In this document: piece after piece, positions 11,982 to 26,300 of the stretch | How the letters are laid out: every line of letters begins with the position of its first letter | How positions within the stretch are numbered: the stretch's first letter is position 1 | Assembly (NCBI GenBank): GCA_028564705.1 | Contig: JAPXFQ010002460.1 | Coordinates: forward strand, 1,557,501 to 1,621,500 | Length of the DNA: 64,000 nt | Direction of reading: 5' to 3' | Source of the DNA: Apricaphanius iberus | Lineage: Eukaryota; Chordata; Actinopteri; Cyprinodontiformes; Aphaniidae | The notes under the pieces: model-generated | The model's input: only the letters and a program-made list of their open reading frames with translations | Databases searched by the model: none | What the model was told of the DNA's origin: nothing | Made by a program: the position numbers and the translations under genes

Positions 11982-13200
11982 AAACGGTTACTTAGGGCCC
12001 CACATAAATGCTAAAATTGAACAGCGAGCGCAGCATTTAAAAATGTATTAAAATGTGAATATTACACTGTAAAAAAAGAAAAGTTGACTGAACTTAAAAA
12101 AGTAAGGCAACCAGCCGCAAAGTCTTTTTGAGTTAACTTAACTAATGTGTTTACATTGTGTGAACCTAAAAAAAGAGCAGAATCTTAAATTCAACAAACT
12201 TAAGATAGTCAGGTCTAATCATTTCTCTGAGCTGAAACAAAACTTATATTGTTAAGTTGAAACTATATATTTGATCAAGTTGAGCAAACTTGTTTTCACA
12301 AATTGGTTCAAGTTAAATGTTTGAATAAGTGTAAAAATTGACTGAGCACAAACCTGCTTTGGAGTTTACTCTGAAATGCTTTGCAGCTGGTTGGCTTATT
12401 AAGTTTGCTTAACTACTCATTTTGACAACTCAATGCACCTTAGAGGGGAACACATTTATGGAATGATGTGGTTACATGCATAGCAGAAGCTGGATGTGAA
12501 CCTATGATTACAAGACAGCTGCTCTACCCACCAAGCCACAGTCACCCACAGATATTTAATGATACCTTAACTAGGAGTATACTAGTTAAAAATAAAGCTT
12601 CTATTCTACTGTTTAAATGTTTTCAGTGTTTTTACCCTAATATTCAATGATTTATGTTCTCAAGTGTTTGCAAAACTATTTTAATGTAATTAAATAAGAG
12701 GAAAATCTACCTCCAGGTTCTCCTTATCTAAGGAACACGCGTAGCGATTATTCAAAAGCCAATTAAATAGTTATTTGCAAACACTTTAGAACATAAATCA
12801 TTGAATATTAGGGTAGGAACAATGAAAACATATTTTTTACAGTGTACTAAATTTGATTTTGTTTGATTGAAAAAAAATGAATGTTTCAAAAATAATTAAA
12901 TCAAATACACTTAGAGAAATATAAAAAAAATTTGAATTACCTACTTTTTAAAATTGATTGTTTGATTGTTGTGTTACCATTTTTACAATCTGATGCTTTA
13001 GTTTCACTTTTCTATATTGTTTGAGCTTCAGATTGTCTCAGATAATATTAATAATTACCTCTGATTGATTTTTAGGATCAGCCAAATAAGCTCCGCCTAC
13101 TTTCCCAGATTAGAACAGATCTTTGAAAGAAACGCTGTTATTTAGGGTCTTCACAAAAAGGTGGCGCCCCTGAGTCAACGACTGCTTAAGGCCGGCCCTG
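11982..13200. repeat. GGCCGGCCC-ended repeat, copy 1, with nested MITE
   Basis: Begins near AAACGGTTACTTAGGGCCCC and ends GGCCGGCCCTG at 13200, 40 bp before the acceptor of the first coding eps8l1 exon. Shares CAATCTGATGCTTTAGTTT and CTCCGCCTACTTTCCCAG with copies at 36.5-38.5 and 43.1-44.7 kb. A TA-flanked MITE (12065-12844) is inserted in it. Likely hAT. Confidence 0.6.
12065..12844. mobile_element. TA-flanked MITE with CACTGTAAAAAA ends
   Basis: Left CACTGTAAAAAA and right TTTTTTACAGTG, each bordered by TA. The body has scattered AACTTAA/AGTTGA motifs, and a separate inverted repeat of about 40 bp (12634-12674 against 12774-12816) near its right end. Noncoding; Tc1/mariner-type by its TA flanks. 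Confidence 0.65.
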
Positions 13201-13271
13201 TCAGGTATTCACTCTCATAGACCAGTGTCTCTATTTCTAGTAGGACTAAAGCAGCTGACCGAGGCAAGAAG

Positions 13272-16200
13272 ATGACAAGAGCCACGAAACATGTCGTAAA
13301 CGTGAGTATCGTCTGCGTACGGTGTGATACTCCCCACTCCATCCATTCGGTTTTTCTGTCTTTGTTTTATCCGCTGCGTTTTTGTTTGTTTGTTTTTTTC
13401 TCCCTGCAGCACCTCATGACGTTCTCGCTGCAGGACGGAGACGTCCAGGGCGTAGAGGAGGCGCAGACACGCCTCTCCTTCCTGGCCGAGAACAACAAGC
13501 TGTGGAGTCAAAAGGTGCTGCTGGAGATCGGGAACAGCTCCATTCGTCTCCGAGACGCACAGAGTCAGGTGAGAGCTGCTTCACCCATGAAGTAAGATGA
13601 TTCATGGTTTTTGTCGTTATTTACGGACGTGTATTGGCAGAAATTCTGGGATATGATATACGATATATTTTGACACCATGAGTAAGACTAAGGATGCAAC
13701 GATACCGCTTTTTTTCACACTAACACAAAACCAATATTGGATCTGAGTACTTGCTGATACCTAGTACCAATATTACCCAATTATTTTCTTCTCTCCGTGT
13801 TACAACAAACTGTTAATTAAATTAAAAAAAAGAATAAAAATGACAATTTTTCAAGTGAAAAAGGAACATTTTCTGTTAAATTATTGCAGTTTACACATGT
13901 TAAACGATACGAGTACATTACAACGGTACCAATACCAGTATCTGTATTGGTACATCCTTAGGTAAGACTAAATAACGTGATATTTAAAACTGAATTTAAC
14001 TGTAGAAAAACTGTCCAAGCACTCTAAACACTTCAGCCTGTTTCAAACCTAAAACATCCAGTTTTGTTACTAGATCCAGTTAAATTCACTGGAACAAAAT
14101 GAGAGAGCGGACATACTTTTAATTTTACAACAAAAATAGCTGTATTCATTATTGGTTCCATTTAAATTCTAACAAATAATATAATAGTTAAATATATTTA
14201 TATATATATATTGCTTTTGAATATCGATACAATATCGTATAATATCGCAATATGCCGGCGTATCGATATTTTCTCACATCCCTATCGTCATTATTTAACA
14301 GGTCTTCCTGTGGCTTTTTTTAAGGGATGTAACTCATTTAAAGTCCTATTCAGTGTTTATTAACTATGTTTCTGTTTGTCTTCATCCAAATATGTTTTAC
14401 TATGATGTGGATGAGTTTAAAAAAAATAAAATAAACGGTTCTGCTATGATTGGGATTTAACCACTCCTATCAGAATCGGTAGATTCTGTTTAAAAAATCT
14501 CGTTTTCTGGTGCAGACTCAACTTTTAATCAAGTTTCCAATGAGACTGTTTATTTTCATCCTGCTTTATCCATCCATTAATCAGCTTAGAGGTGTTTGGG
14601 TCCACTGTCCTGTTGGAAAATCATTTCCATCCAGGTTTCAACCATCTGACCCAATGTGAGACGAAATGAAATTGGTTTGGCTGCTAAGGATTAACTCCAA
14701 CACCAGATAAACACCATCGACCTGGACTGAGAGGACCTCCAACCTGTGGCTCCTTTAGACCTTCCACGATGGCAAAATAATGTGGTTTTTATTTAAATAG
14801 GAAATCTGGTTTTAGCAGATGTTTTGTTTCTCTAAAATGTGCGTTTTTACATAGTTTGCTACAAAAACTCATAGAAGAAAATGAATCCATCCACTTTATT
14901 GTTTAAGTTTTATGTTTTTCTTTCTTTGAAAAACTAAAAACATAAATGAAATGATGGATTTTTATGAATGACAACACATTTTACTGATAGATAGTTACGT
15001 TTTTCTAAACGTCATGTAATATTTGTGGCTCTATGTGCGTCTTATTTAGCTGGGCTGAGCGCAGAACGGCCCTAAACTGATGCCTTCAAGATCGACTGAT
15101 AGAAGAAGGAGGTTTTTGTGCAGCACGGTGGTGGTAGCATCATGCTGTGGGGTTTTCCCCCAGAAAGGGTTAAAAAGTGGATCATGTAATAAAGCAGGGG
15201 GACTAAACAAGTTCTCCACGTCGGATCGATGGCTTGATGGATGAAACTGGGACATAACTGGGCTCCAAACGAACCGGTTCAGATGAAACACTTTGGCAGG
15301 AATCTTCCCAAAGCTCCAACCCTTAACCTTCTCAGGCTTTGCGGGTTTTGTTTAAAGCGACCCTAACGACATTTTCGATTTTCTCGCAGGACGATCTGGA
15401 GTTCTACTCCTTGAAAGACGTCTACCGCTGCGACAGCATCGACTCGGAGAAGCACTTCCCCTCCCTGCTGCTGTTGGTGGGTCAGCGTCCCAACGAGAAG
15501 CCAGATGTTCACTTCTTCAACTGTGAGCCCGTGCAGGTATGAGCGCCCCCCAGTGGCTGGCTAATCACACACTTCCAGGCGTCACCCACTGATGCCGTTT
15601 TACTTTCACAGGCGGCGCAAATCTGTGAAGACATTAAAGGCGCAGTTTCGGATTTTTCCAGCAGCAGCACGAACGTTCCAGAGGCAGAAAGGTACAGTAG
15701 ATGTCCTCCTGTCTCTGTGATCCTAAATATCCAATCCAATGCCCTGCAGATATGCAGATAAACTAATGAGGGAATCAGGATATGGAGCAGCGCTTGTAAA
15801 AATGAGCAGCATTACATTTATTTATAAATGTCACAGTTTCTAACTAAATTTATAGTCACTAAGCTGAATATTTAGATAAAATAAATGTGTGATTGAACAC
15901 AAAAAAAATTTTTAACGTGGAAAAAAATGATTTTTTTTTCTGTACCTTGTCATGTTTCGACTGCAAAAGCTGCAGTCTTCCTCACAAGCGTCTTCCTTTC
16001 AGCTGTGGCGCGTCGTTTATCGGCTGTTTTTCCTGGGCGCGGCCAATCCAAACATGTCAAGGTAAAGAAACAGAAAAATTTCCACCGTAGAAAAAAACAT
16101 CTTTTGTCTTTGAGAAGAAAGTCGTCCAAACTAAATATGTAACTGACAAGCCAAATATTTAGCTCCTGGCTAAATGTTTAATTGTAAACTAAATATTTAG

Positions 16201-19200
16201 CCTGGAGCCGGGATTGTTGGCACTTTCTCCTACAAACAATATTTGAAGCTGTACTTTTTTCAAATTCAAACACCACTTTTATTTGGTTAAGTTTAGAGTT
16301 ACAGGCTCTACATGCACCAATGATCTTAGAAGAACCGTCTTAGCGCGTCATGTGAAATAAACATGTTTCCATGACACGAGGGGCGGCCATATTGAAAGCC
16401 ACAGTTACCGTGCGTTCAATTTGTGCTCGAAACTCGGAAATTCTGACTTCCAGTGGGAAAAAATCAGCTGGAACACCTTCCAAAGTCGGGCTTTCCACTT
16501 AGAAACTCTGAGATTATCGATGCGTTCTATTACCTCGGAGGTCGGCACGCCCCGTGTAAACAGCGTTCCAGTTAGCGTTGTTGTATAAGTCGGGATTCCA
16601 ACTTTATTTTGTTAATATTAGAGTTGCAGCCTCTACATGTAATTTGGATTTTAGACCGGTACCGTACCGATACTTGGATCAGAGTACTTATCAATACCGA
16701 GTACCAATGACGTTACTTCTATCACACACAAAAATAGCTACCAATTGGGAGTCAGGTTTTATTTTCTTCTCTGCCTGTTACAAGAAATGATGGATAAAAA
16801 TTTAAATGTTAATAAAAATGACCAAAGAACATAAAAACTAATATTTTCTGTAAAATTATTGCTACATTTCCACATCTGATGTATCGGTTAACATTACCCG
16901 ATACAGATACGAGTACATCAGGCTGTATCGGTGTATCCCTAGTTATATTTATATGGCCCACCTACGGATGCAACGACACAACTTTTTCTAACTGATACAA
17001 TTCCGATACTTGGATAGCAGTGCCGATTTTTGTTTAAAATGCTATGAATTGGAAGACTTGTTACAACAAATTATGGTGAACTAGATAAAATAAATAAAAA
17101 TAACCAAAAAAACTAAAATTTCAAGTGAAAAAAATTAACATTTTATGTGAAATTATTGCAGAGTTTCCACATCTTAAATATCTGTTCATGATATTGGTCA
17201 AACTAATCATTAACAATACGAGGAGGTTAGAGCGGTATCGGCCCGATACCTGAAACAAGTATCGGTGCATCCCTAGGCCCACCCATTTTTTTTTGCCCGG
17301 CCCATCTTAAGAGTTATTTCTGTCTACGCCACTGGCACAAACGTGTCCCTGTTGCTGTAAATCCATCGGCAAACATCTGAATTTCTGTTAAACTGGCTCA
17401 TCCTACATTTAAAGCTGAAATGTTGGGAGGAGAGGAAAGTGATAAAAAAGGCAACGTTCGAGTTTCAACCGTAGTTAGACGTTCGCAAAAACACAGCTTT
17501 TATTTTGGTAGTCCACTTCCTCTTATCAGCAAGCAGATTTTCTTATCAGCTAAATATTCCCCCCCGGATTAAATGTTTGGTTGGAAATTAAATGTTACTA
17601 AATATTTCGCTTGTTAGCGACTGAGTTTGACATCAAATTATTGCTGTTCGTTTTTCCACATTTAGTGTAACTTTACAGCTATTATTTCTTCATAGCAGGA
17701 CGTTTGGGTCCATTCCTTTTTCTTTCTCTTCTCTATTAGTTTCCCTCCACTCCACCTGTCAGAGGCCAGGCAGGGAGAAAAACAGGGAGGACAGTGTAAA
17801 CAGCTGAGACAGAAACAAAAGACTAGTTTTACCGGTTTCCGCATAACTTAAGAAGGTGTGACAGGGAAAGCGAGGCCATTGTGACAGAGAGCAGAGAGAG
17901 CAGACGTTTGATGACAGCAGCAGTGGACCGGATCACCTGCTTTCAGAGGTTTCTCTCTTACAGACTGTTGGAGGGCAAATTAAGCAGGGTAAGGCTGACG
18001 GACGTCTCAGGTTTTCACTCAAATTCTTTGAAGAAAACCAGAAGTTATTAAGAATTTAGGATGCTTTGGATTTAAAAAAAAAAGTAGTAGTATTATTGTG
18101 TGATAAAGTGCTGATTCATTTCTATAGCTGTGCATGACCTTGGTCTTGTTTACAGGTGAGCGTTCTTATAGAAAATATTCAGAGTTTGACTTAAGTAGCT
18201 GCAAACGTTTCCTAATTTTATCCCTAAGTTGAGGATCCAGCAGAGAAAGTATGTTATTGTCAGAGGTAAGTAAGAGCGGCAGAACTTCAAGTAAAAGTAA
18301 AAAGAAGCACTCAGAAAAATTACTCAAGTAAGAACAGAAACGTATTTGGTAAAAACGCTACTTGAGTACTGAGGAAAATCTGATGTAATACTTTTTAAAT
18401 AAAGTCATCAGACAGATGAAAAAAATAAACTTATGGACAAATTCTGGTATTTTAAAGACAAAAATGAGAAAAAAAAGATATAAATAGGTGACATAATTAG
18501 ATAAAAAAACAGATGTTAAGCAGAAGAAAGACTTTTTTAAGTGATTTTTTTCTATCTTTGCAGTAGAACAAGGTAAAAAGTACTTCCAGGGACAACTTGT
18601 GATGTTTACTGTATATTCACTTGACGTCAAAATGCAACAAGAAGCTCGACAGACAGAAATTACACTGGAAAAAGCAAACGAGAGGTCTCCTTTAGTAAAC
18701 TGTAGGTGTCTGTATCTGCTGTATTTTGGGTTGAAATATGTTTGCTCTTCATTCAGCGAAGTTACTATCAGTGGGTGGAGTATCCAGACATTTTACTCAG
18801 GTAAGGCTAGCAGGGAAAAGCGAAGGGGCTTTAGTGGGAAAGAAACCAGACATATGTTAAAACGATGGAAAGTAAAAACAGCAATTAGGAATAAAACATG
18901 ACAAACGTAACGCACAAAAAGCATGGGAAAAAAAGAACATTAGCGAAAGTTTAAAGAGCAGTGCAAAAGCTTAAAAAGTACAAACAGAAACCAAACATAG
19001 AACATGAAAATCATTAAAAGAAAAACATTAGAGAGCGATTAAAATAGTTTCCCCAAAGGCAGCTCCCAACAGATGAGTTTTAAGTTTTGCTCAGTGTTTT
19101 GTGTAGCGATACTCCAAGATTATGTTACTGAAGTAGAAATAAAAAGTACAGCAAAACTACTGTGAAAAGGATTTTTTTACTCAAGCAGATGTAACAGAGT

Positions 19201-22200
19201 ACATGTAACTAGTTACCAGCCGGTTACCAGTTACACTGGGGTTTGACTCTTGAGGCCTTGCCGAAGGGCTTTTTTTTTCTCTCAGCTTTACCCCACAGAC
19301 GAAACCGAGTTAAAGTGCAGGTTGCAGGTTAGAAACCCCCTTAAACCATCATTTAGAGAAATATATTAGGATAAATAAATGAAAATGTACTTATATATAC
19401 ATCATTGTCACTTTCAGAGTCGGTTTGGTGAGAACGCCAGACCGGAAGTGACCTCACTGAGGGCAGCTCTGTCTGCTCGATCAATATAAAACTAGGGGTT
19501 TTACTACCGACTTTGACACATATGTATTTACAACTACGCATGTGATGGACCGTAACTATACAGCTACGAGCCTACTGCCCCAGATAACACAGAGAGTGCA
19601 GGGGAAGCATAAAAGCCCAAATCAAACCGATGCTAGGCGACGCTAGCGCTATTAGCCTCGGTGCTGAGCTAGCTTTACTGTTTCTTTTACCTTTTACAAC
19701 CCAGCTACATACTTGCCAACGTAGAGACCTCAGATATATATTTATATATAATCCATGTAATTATAATTATTAAGAATACTTCAATTTAAGAAGAATTTAT
19801 TTGACAAAATAACAAACCGCAGCAATAATGTAAGTTAAGAAATTAAAAGGTCCATCCACTTTTTGGTGAAAAACCTTCTGTTTTAAGAGGTTGCAATGTT
19901 TTTATTTATTTATTTGCTTTCATATCACATTGTCGCATAAACTTTAGCAAAATAAAATGACCTTAAACTGTAATTTTAACCGATGAAAACTGCTCAGATT
20001 GGGTCCCCACTACAAGAACATCTCTGCTTTTATTTTGGTGCTACAGACCCACCCTGGGCCCCTTTTAGCCCCTCTTATTCACCTCCTGGATACGGCCCTG
20101 CTCAGCAGCGCTGAACATTTAGGAATAATTACTTATTAGTTATTCTAAAATCTCATAGGAGTCTCTGTGTCAGGAGAGAGTGAGGAAGTAATTTTTTTCT
20201 TAGTTTGGTCGCAGCATTGAGTCTGTCGGGTGTAACGATGAGTTTTCGTCAGACCAAATGCCAAGACTTCTGAAAACTTGCGGCTCGCTGCTGCGCCGTG
20301 CGTCGCTGATTGTTTTCCTCATAGACATAAAAATCACGTAGGTGACCTATTTTTGGATTCAAAACAGCAAATTTCGCCAAACGTGATGGATTTTCTTTTC
20401 CGGAATGAAGAAACTGTTCACGTATTTAAAATGTAACACGTTTTAATCCTAGTCCCTCTTACATAAGCAACAGAGCGCGTACATGATACGCGACACCGTC
20501 GAATATCGGGAGAAATTCGGGAGAACGGTGGCCCCGGGAGATTTGTGGGAGGGGCGCTGAAATTCGTGAGTCTTCCAGGAAAATCTGGAGGGGAAGTTTG
20601 ACCTCAGCACGCTGGCTGGTTATTTGAAACTTTAAGCTATAGCTTACTCTGAGACGGCTCAGAACAGACGCAGGTAATGGAAACACGGCTAAAGCTAACC
20701 GTTCCGTACCGCACTGACACTAGTGGAAATGGGGCATAACATCTTTGCTTCGTTATAAACTCCGTCACATCGCCGGTACTTTAATCCTCTGGTCTGAAAG
20801 GGGCGCCACAAACTGGGTTTTCCATTGCCAAAGCAGAAGTCGATGGCATTTTCAGCTGCATAAAATGCACCCAGATACTGAAGAAGCTGCCTATTTTAAT
20901 TTACAATTTTTAAGAAAAACTCTCTGACTCCTGATAACAGCAGGATCTGATAACTAGAAACTGAGAAGGCAGCGCACAGCATATAACTCCCCCATTATGT
21001 CACAGGTCAATATTATGGAGCTTTCTAATTAAAGTATTTTCCATTAGGGAAATTTTACCCTTAATAGACATTTAAAAATGCAGTTTTTGTACAAAATGTG
21101 ATATTCCTAATAGAAACTATTTAACCTGCACTTTAAAGCTCGCCTCTTGTCTCTCCTGCAGACTCCCTAAGGGCAAAGTGAAGATGTACGAGCCCTACGA
21201 CATCCCAAATCACCCGCTCCCGTACGCTCCCAACCCGCCTCCCATCAACCCTCCACCTTATCCTGGACTGAAAGGTACGAAACAAGAAGTTCTGAGAGGT
21301 CCCAAAGGTTCTCCAGAGTGAAGGGATCCTCAGTTTTTATTTCTAGAGTTGATCTGAAACTGTCTCCTTCTGCTTCCTGCAGCCAACGGACCGAACGGGC
21401 CCGACATCTCCTTCCTGCGAGCGGAGAGAGAAGTGGTACGCTCCCGCCTTGTGCGTCGTTCCCTTTCTGCTTCCCGACAGTATAACGAAGGTTTTCCACT
21501 CCTCCTCAGAATATCCTCAACCACTGTTTCAACGACATCGAGTGCTTCATGGGGAAGCTGCAGATGACCGCAGAGGCCGCGACCGTCCTAAACCACAGGA
21601 AGAAGAAAAAGAAGAAAAGCAAAAAGGAGAAGGCAGAAGGTAAACACGGGAGGTCCCTTTTAGTAAAACCAAACCTAATCAGTCAGAATAACTCGTTTTT
21701 ATCCGACTAACAGATGACCTGCTGGCTGAAAAGGCGCGTCCACCACCAGAGGAGGAATTCATCGACATCTTCCAGAAGTTCAAGTACTGTTTCTGCCTCC
21801 TGGTTCGTGTTTCAGTCGACCCTCCTTTGACGCCCCCTGCTGGTGAAGCTCCGGCTGTAACGGCTACACTTTTCCTCTAGGCTCGTCTGAAATCCACCAT
21901 CGCCGCTCCGTCCTCAGAGGAGCTCGTACACCATGTGTTCAAACCTCTAGATATGGTAGGTCCGCACCAGAACCCCATCCCAGCTCCGGCTGTGGGTGTA
22001 GTTGTTTTTGTCAAGGCTAGAGCTTTAATAGCCGAAGATGGATCCATGTTCGGCTAATGTGACGTCATTAGGCGCGTCACGATCTCGATTTTGTATCGAA
22101 ATCGAGCGAAATTACATCGCGAGGATCGCGATCACCTCCTGCCATGCTAACACTCGGTGCGTCCCACTCGGGACTCCGTAGAAACAGCTAGCAGGCAACC

Positions 22201-23270
22201 GTCTCATCACAAAGAACCACACATCGCTTTTTCCCTAACAAGTAACTCTCATCAGTTCTCCTATAACTCACAACAACAACTGGTAACATTTTAACTTCCT
22301 GTATCACATCCTCCGTCTACAGAGCGCATTAGTTGATGCTAGCAAGTAGCTATTAGCTAAGCTACAGCTCGACCACGGCTAGGACAGATGAAGCAGCGGG
22401 ACCAGCGCTAAAGCCGCTCCTTCTACTCTTAAATCACCGTGAGAAAATGTTGAGTTCCATGCGAGTTAAATCCACATTCGCATTGTAATCAAGATTACTG
22501 CTGATAGCTGCATTTTGCTCGGTCCAGTAACCTATCTTGAGCTATGTGTCAGTCGTTCGGCAGTAACTGTAAAGAATCATTAGATGGCAGCCTCCCTCTG
22601 TTACTAATAATTTCTGTTATTTAAACAAGACTTTTACACTTTTATTGTAAATAAATTATTTAAATTTGACCATTAATGCCTAATGTGATGCATTACACAT
22701 GAATAATCAAAATTGCATCAATTTTGTCTTTCAAAATAAGATTTACAGTACAAATTTTAATGAATAAAACCAATGATCGTAGACTAGTCTAAAAATGACA
22801 CGGGGCTCTCTACCGTAAAACAAAAGCAAAAAAAAAGTTTTTAAAAATCGAGAATCGAATCATGACCCTAAAGTAAAAAAATCAAATGGAATCGAGTATT
22901 TTGAGAATTGTGACACCCCTAACAGTTACTGAGGATCCAGCCTGTCAGTAGGACCCTATGGCGATTTGATTAGGGCCAAATTTCCGCCACCTTCTGGACC
23001 AAAGTGTGGACCGGAATATTTTTATTTCATTTATTCATAAAAACCAAACATATTATCTTTTAAATTATACCTCCCATACTCTTGTACTGTTTTCTGTTAG
23101 TCAGATTGGATAATTTTTCACCTCCTGCCTATTTTTAATCAAATTCAAACATGCATGTTCAAATGTTTCAGTATAGAAACTCACAATATATAGTACTTCT
23201 CATAGTATCATGACAAATTACAATATATAGTATCATCCCCTCTGTATCGTGATACTTATTGTATCGCCAG

Positions 23271-23323
<53 letters not shown>

Positions 23324-26300
23324 AAAAACACCCTCAACTATTATTTAAATCCTCAAAGTTAAACCAAATCCCCCAAATAAAAAAATAATAAAAAACAAAA
23401 AACACACAATTCACTGTCCCAGTTTGTTACATGAAGCCATATTTTAAATCATATAATCTAATGCAGAGGACTCTAATTTCATAAACTGAGACAGAGAATT
23501 GTGTGGTGTTTTTTTTTTATCGAGCGGCTTCAGAATGGATATTAGCTCCTACGGCTTCAAAGTAGTCTTAATTTTGACCCTAATACCGCGCCATAGTATC
23601 CAGCCTGGTGATAGGATGGCACCTGGCCCTCTTAATGTCTATACACGGCCCTGTTGTAACGCATCATGGATCTAAGGAAGGAAGGAAGGAAAGAAGGAAG
23701 GAAGGAAAGAAAGAAAGAAGGAAGGAAGGAAGGGTTGTATTATCTCACAGAAAAATATGTATAAAAATGTAACAAAAAAACTGAATAATAAAGTGAAATG
23801 TAAGGATTTAAAATTTACTGAGAAACATGAAGATGATCCAAACCAGCTGGTAAAATTAGAAAACATGTTTGCTGCTTCCTAGCTGGTGGAAAAACACCTG
23901 TAAGCATGCGTCACCTCTAAATAATGGAAAACTCTGCGGCGTTGGTGGAAACCAGCAGCAGGTTTACGCTGGTTTTCCTGCCTCTGATTGGCTGCAGTCG
24001 TATTAATCAGCTGGTGCTGACGTCTGGTTTTTCTTTGGGATGCAGATGGTGAAAACCACGGGGGGTCCGGCGTTCGGGGCGTCGGTGTCCAGCCCGGCGA
24101 TGACCAGCTCCGCCGTGTCCCTGCTGCAGGACACCCTGAACGAGGACGAGAAGCAGCTGTGGACGTCTCTGGGTCCCAACTGGACGCTCCATCGGTCAGC
24201 TGTTAAATTTCACATGTTGAATTTCGTCATCCAAAAGGATTTGGCTGTTTTAAATGTATTAACACCATTCTAGACAAAGGAAATTTATTTTGGGAATAAA
24301 TTTCCTCCCAAAAAAATTCAGAAAGTTGGAGATTAATGTCATTTATTTTCGAGGAAAAAAATCTCTGATTTATTCAAGTCCAAACTTTATGAGTTAAAAC
24401 AAAGTAATTTATTGATTCATTTATATATTTTCCAGAATTATTTTTTAAATTCTCTGATTTATAAAAGTCAAAGATTTAAAAGTTAAAATTTAGAGATTAA
24501 TTTCACGTTTTATTAAGAAAAATTTAGGAGAATCTCTGATTTACAAAAGTTTAAAATCTATTAGATAAAACTAAGAAATTCTGAATAATTTCATATATTT
24601 TCCAGAGGAAAAAACAGGAAATTCTCCGATTTATTAGAGATGATAATTTATGAGCTAAAACACAGCTATCTACAGATTGATTACACATATTATCAAGAAA
24701 AAGCTAGGAAAATCTGAGATTTATAAAAGTCGAAAATGTAGTAGTTTAAACTAAGAAATTATGTTAATTTCATATATTTTTCAGAAAGAAATTGAATTCT
24801 CTAATTTATTAGAGTTAAATATTTACGAGCTATTTAAAGATTAATTGCATAAATTTTCCATAAAAAAACATGGAATTTCTCTGAATCATAACAGCTAAAG
24901 ATTTATGAGATAAAATGCAGAAATTAGAGATTAATACCAGATATTATTAAGAAAAATAAGGGAGAATGTCTGATTCATGAAAACTCGGAAATTTATAGAT
25001 TAAATCCAAATTTTCCTGGACTAGAAAACTGGAAAATCTCTGATTTATAAAAGTGAGTTAAAACTCAGAACTTTACTAATTATTTTAATATATTTTTCAG
25101 AAAGAAAACTTGGAATTTCTCTGATTTATTAGGTTAAAAAAAATTCAAGTTTAACTCTGAAATTTCAAGATGAATTTAATATATTTTCCAGGGAAAATAA
25201 ACGAAAATACTCAGATTTATAAGAGTTGAAAAATTACGAGTTAAAACCCAGAAATTTAGAGATTGATTTCAGACATAAAGACAAAAAAAAAACATGTAAA
25301 TGCTGTGATTTTTTAAAGTTGAAAAGGTAGTTAAAGCTCAGAAATTTATAAATTAATTTCACATATTTTTTAAAAAAGTGAAAAATTTTGAAGTCTTGTC
25401 GAAAAGTTGTAAAAACACAGAAATAATAGATTTTTTGATATTTAAAGTCTTTGTCAGAAAAAAGTCAGACAAAAATTTTTTTTAAACATTTATTAGAAAA
25501 AGGTTTCTTGTTTTCACCTTAGTTATTGCATCATAATAAGAACTGCAAGATGCAGCCATGCTGCCGCGTCTTCCTCCCCATTCGAGGCGTTCAGGTACTC
25601 ATCTGAACCTCGGAGAAGTCGTTCTGATCTGGGAAAAGAGTCGCATGAACCAACCACATAGGATTTTATGATTCGGAAATAAAACCAATTTAAAATCTCC
25701 GCAAACTTCTGTATTTTTTTATAAATTTATGAGTTGTTGGTTTTTAAATTTCTGGCTTTAAAATCTCTGATAATATCCTGCTTTAAATATAAAAAACTTA
25801 CGCTTTCAATCATGGAAATTTCTGAGTTTTATTTTGTAAATTTATGACTTTTTAATATCAGGTATTTTTTCTTCAGCATGTGTTTGTACGTCTTTAATCT
25901 CAGAGTTTTTTTTGGCATAAATATGCTCCCCTTTCATCTACGACGGCCCTGATACTCGTTGGTACACACCTGAGCTCAGGTGATGGCAGCAGTGATTAAC
26001 GCTGTGTTCCCTCCCTCCCAGCTCTCAGCTCAGAGAACCTGTGGCTCCCTACACCCCCGTGTTCCTGGACGGCTGGAAGCCGGAAGCCGTGAGGGCGGAC
26101 GGGCAGGTTTGGGAGGATCCAGTCGAGTCACAGCACAAACATGAGGCCCACCGAGTAAAACAGGAGGTATGGAATGCCTGCGCTAGTGCTTAGCTCACAC
26201 CTGGTTTCACCGCGTCTCAGGAGAGGGACAGCAGCACTAACAACAGCTGCCTCCCTGCACATTAATGCTCCTCTGACTCTGTGGCTTACAAACTTTTTCA

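Noticed and set aside
17964..17988. Possible 25-nt eps8l1 microexon (TCTCTCTTACAG acceptor, GTAAGG donor) coding RLLEGKLSR
   Set aside because: It joins in phase to the previous exon, but its length shifts the next exon into an immediate TAA. It would act only as a poison exon; no evidence that it is used.
24363..25400. CRISPR-like regular spacing of about 86 bp
   Set aside because: Units and spacers diverge together, with no constant short repeat and no cas genes; it is a degenerate tandem repeat in a vertebrate intron.
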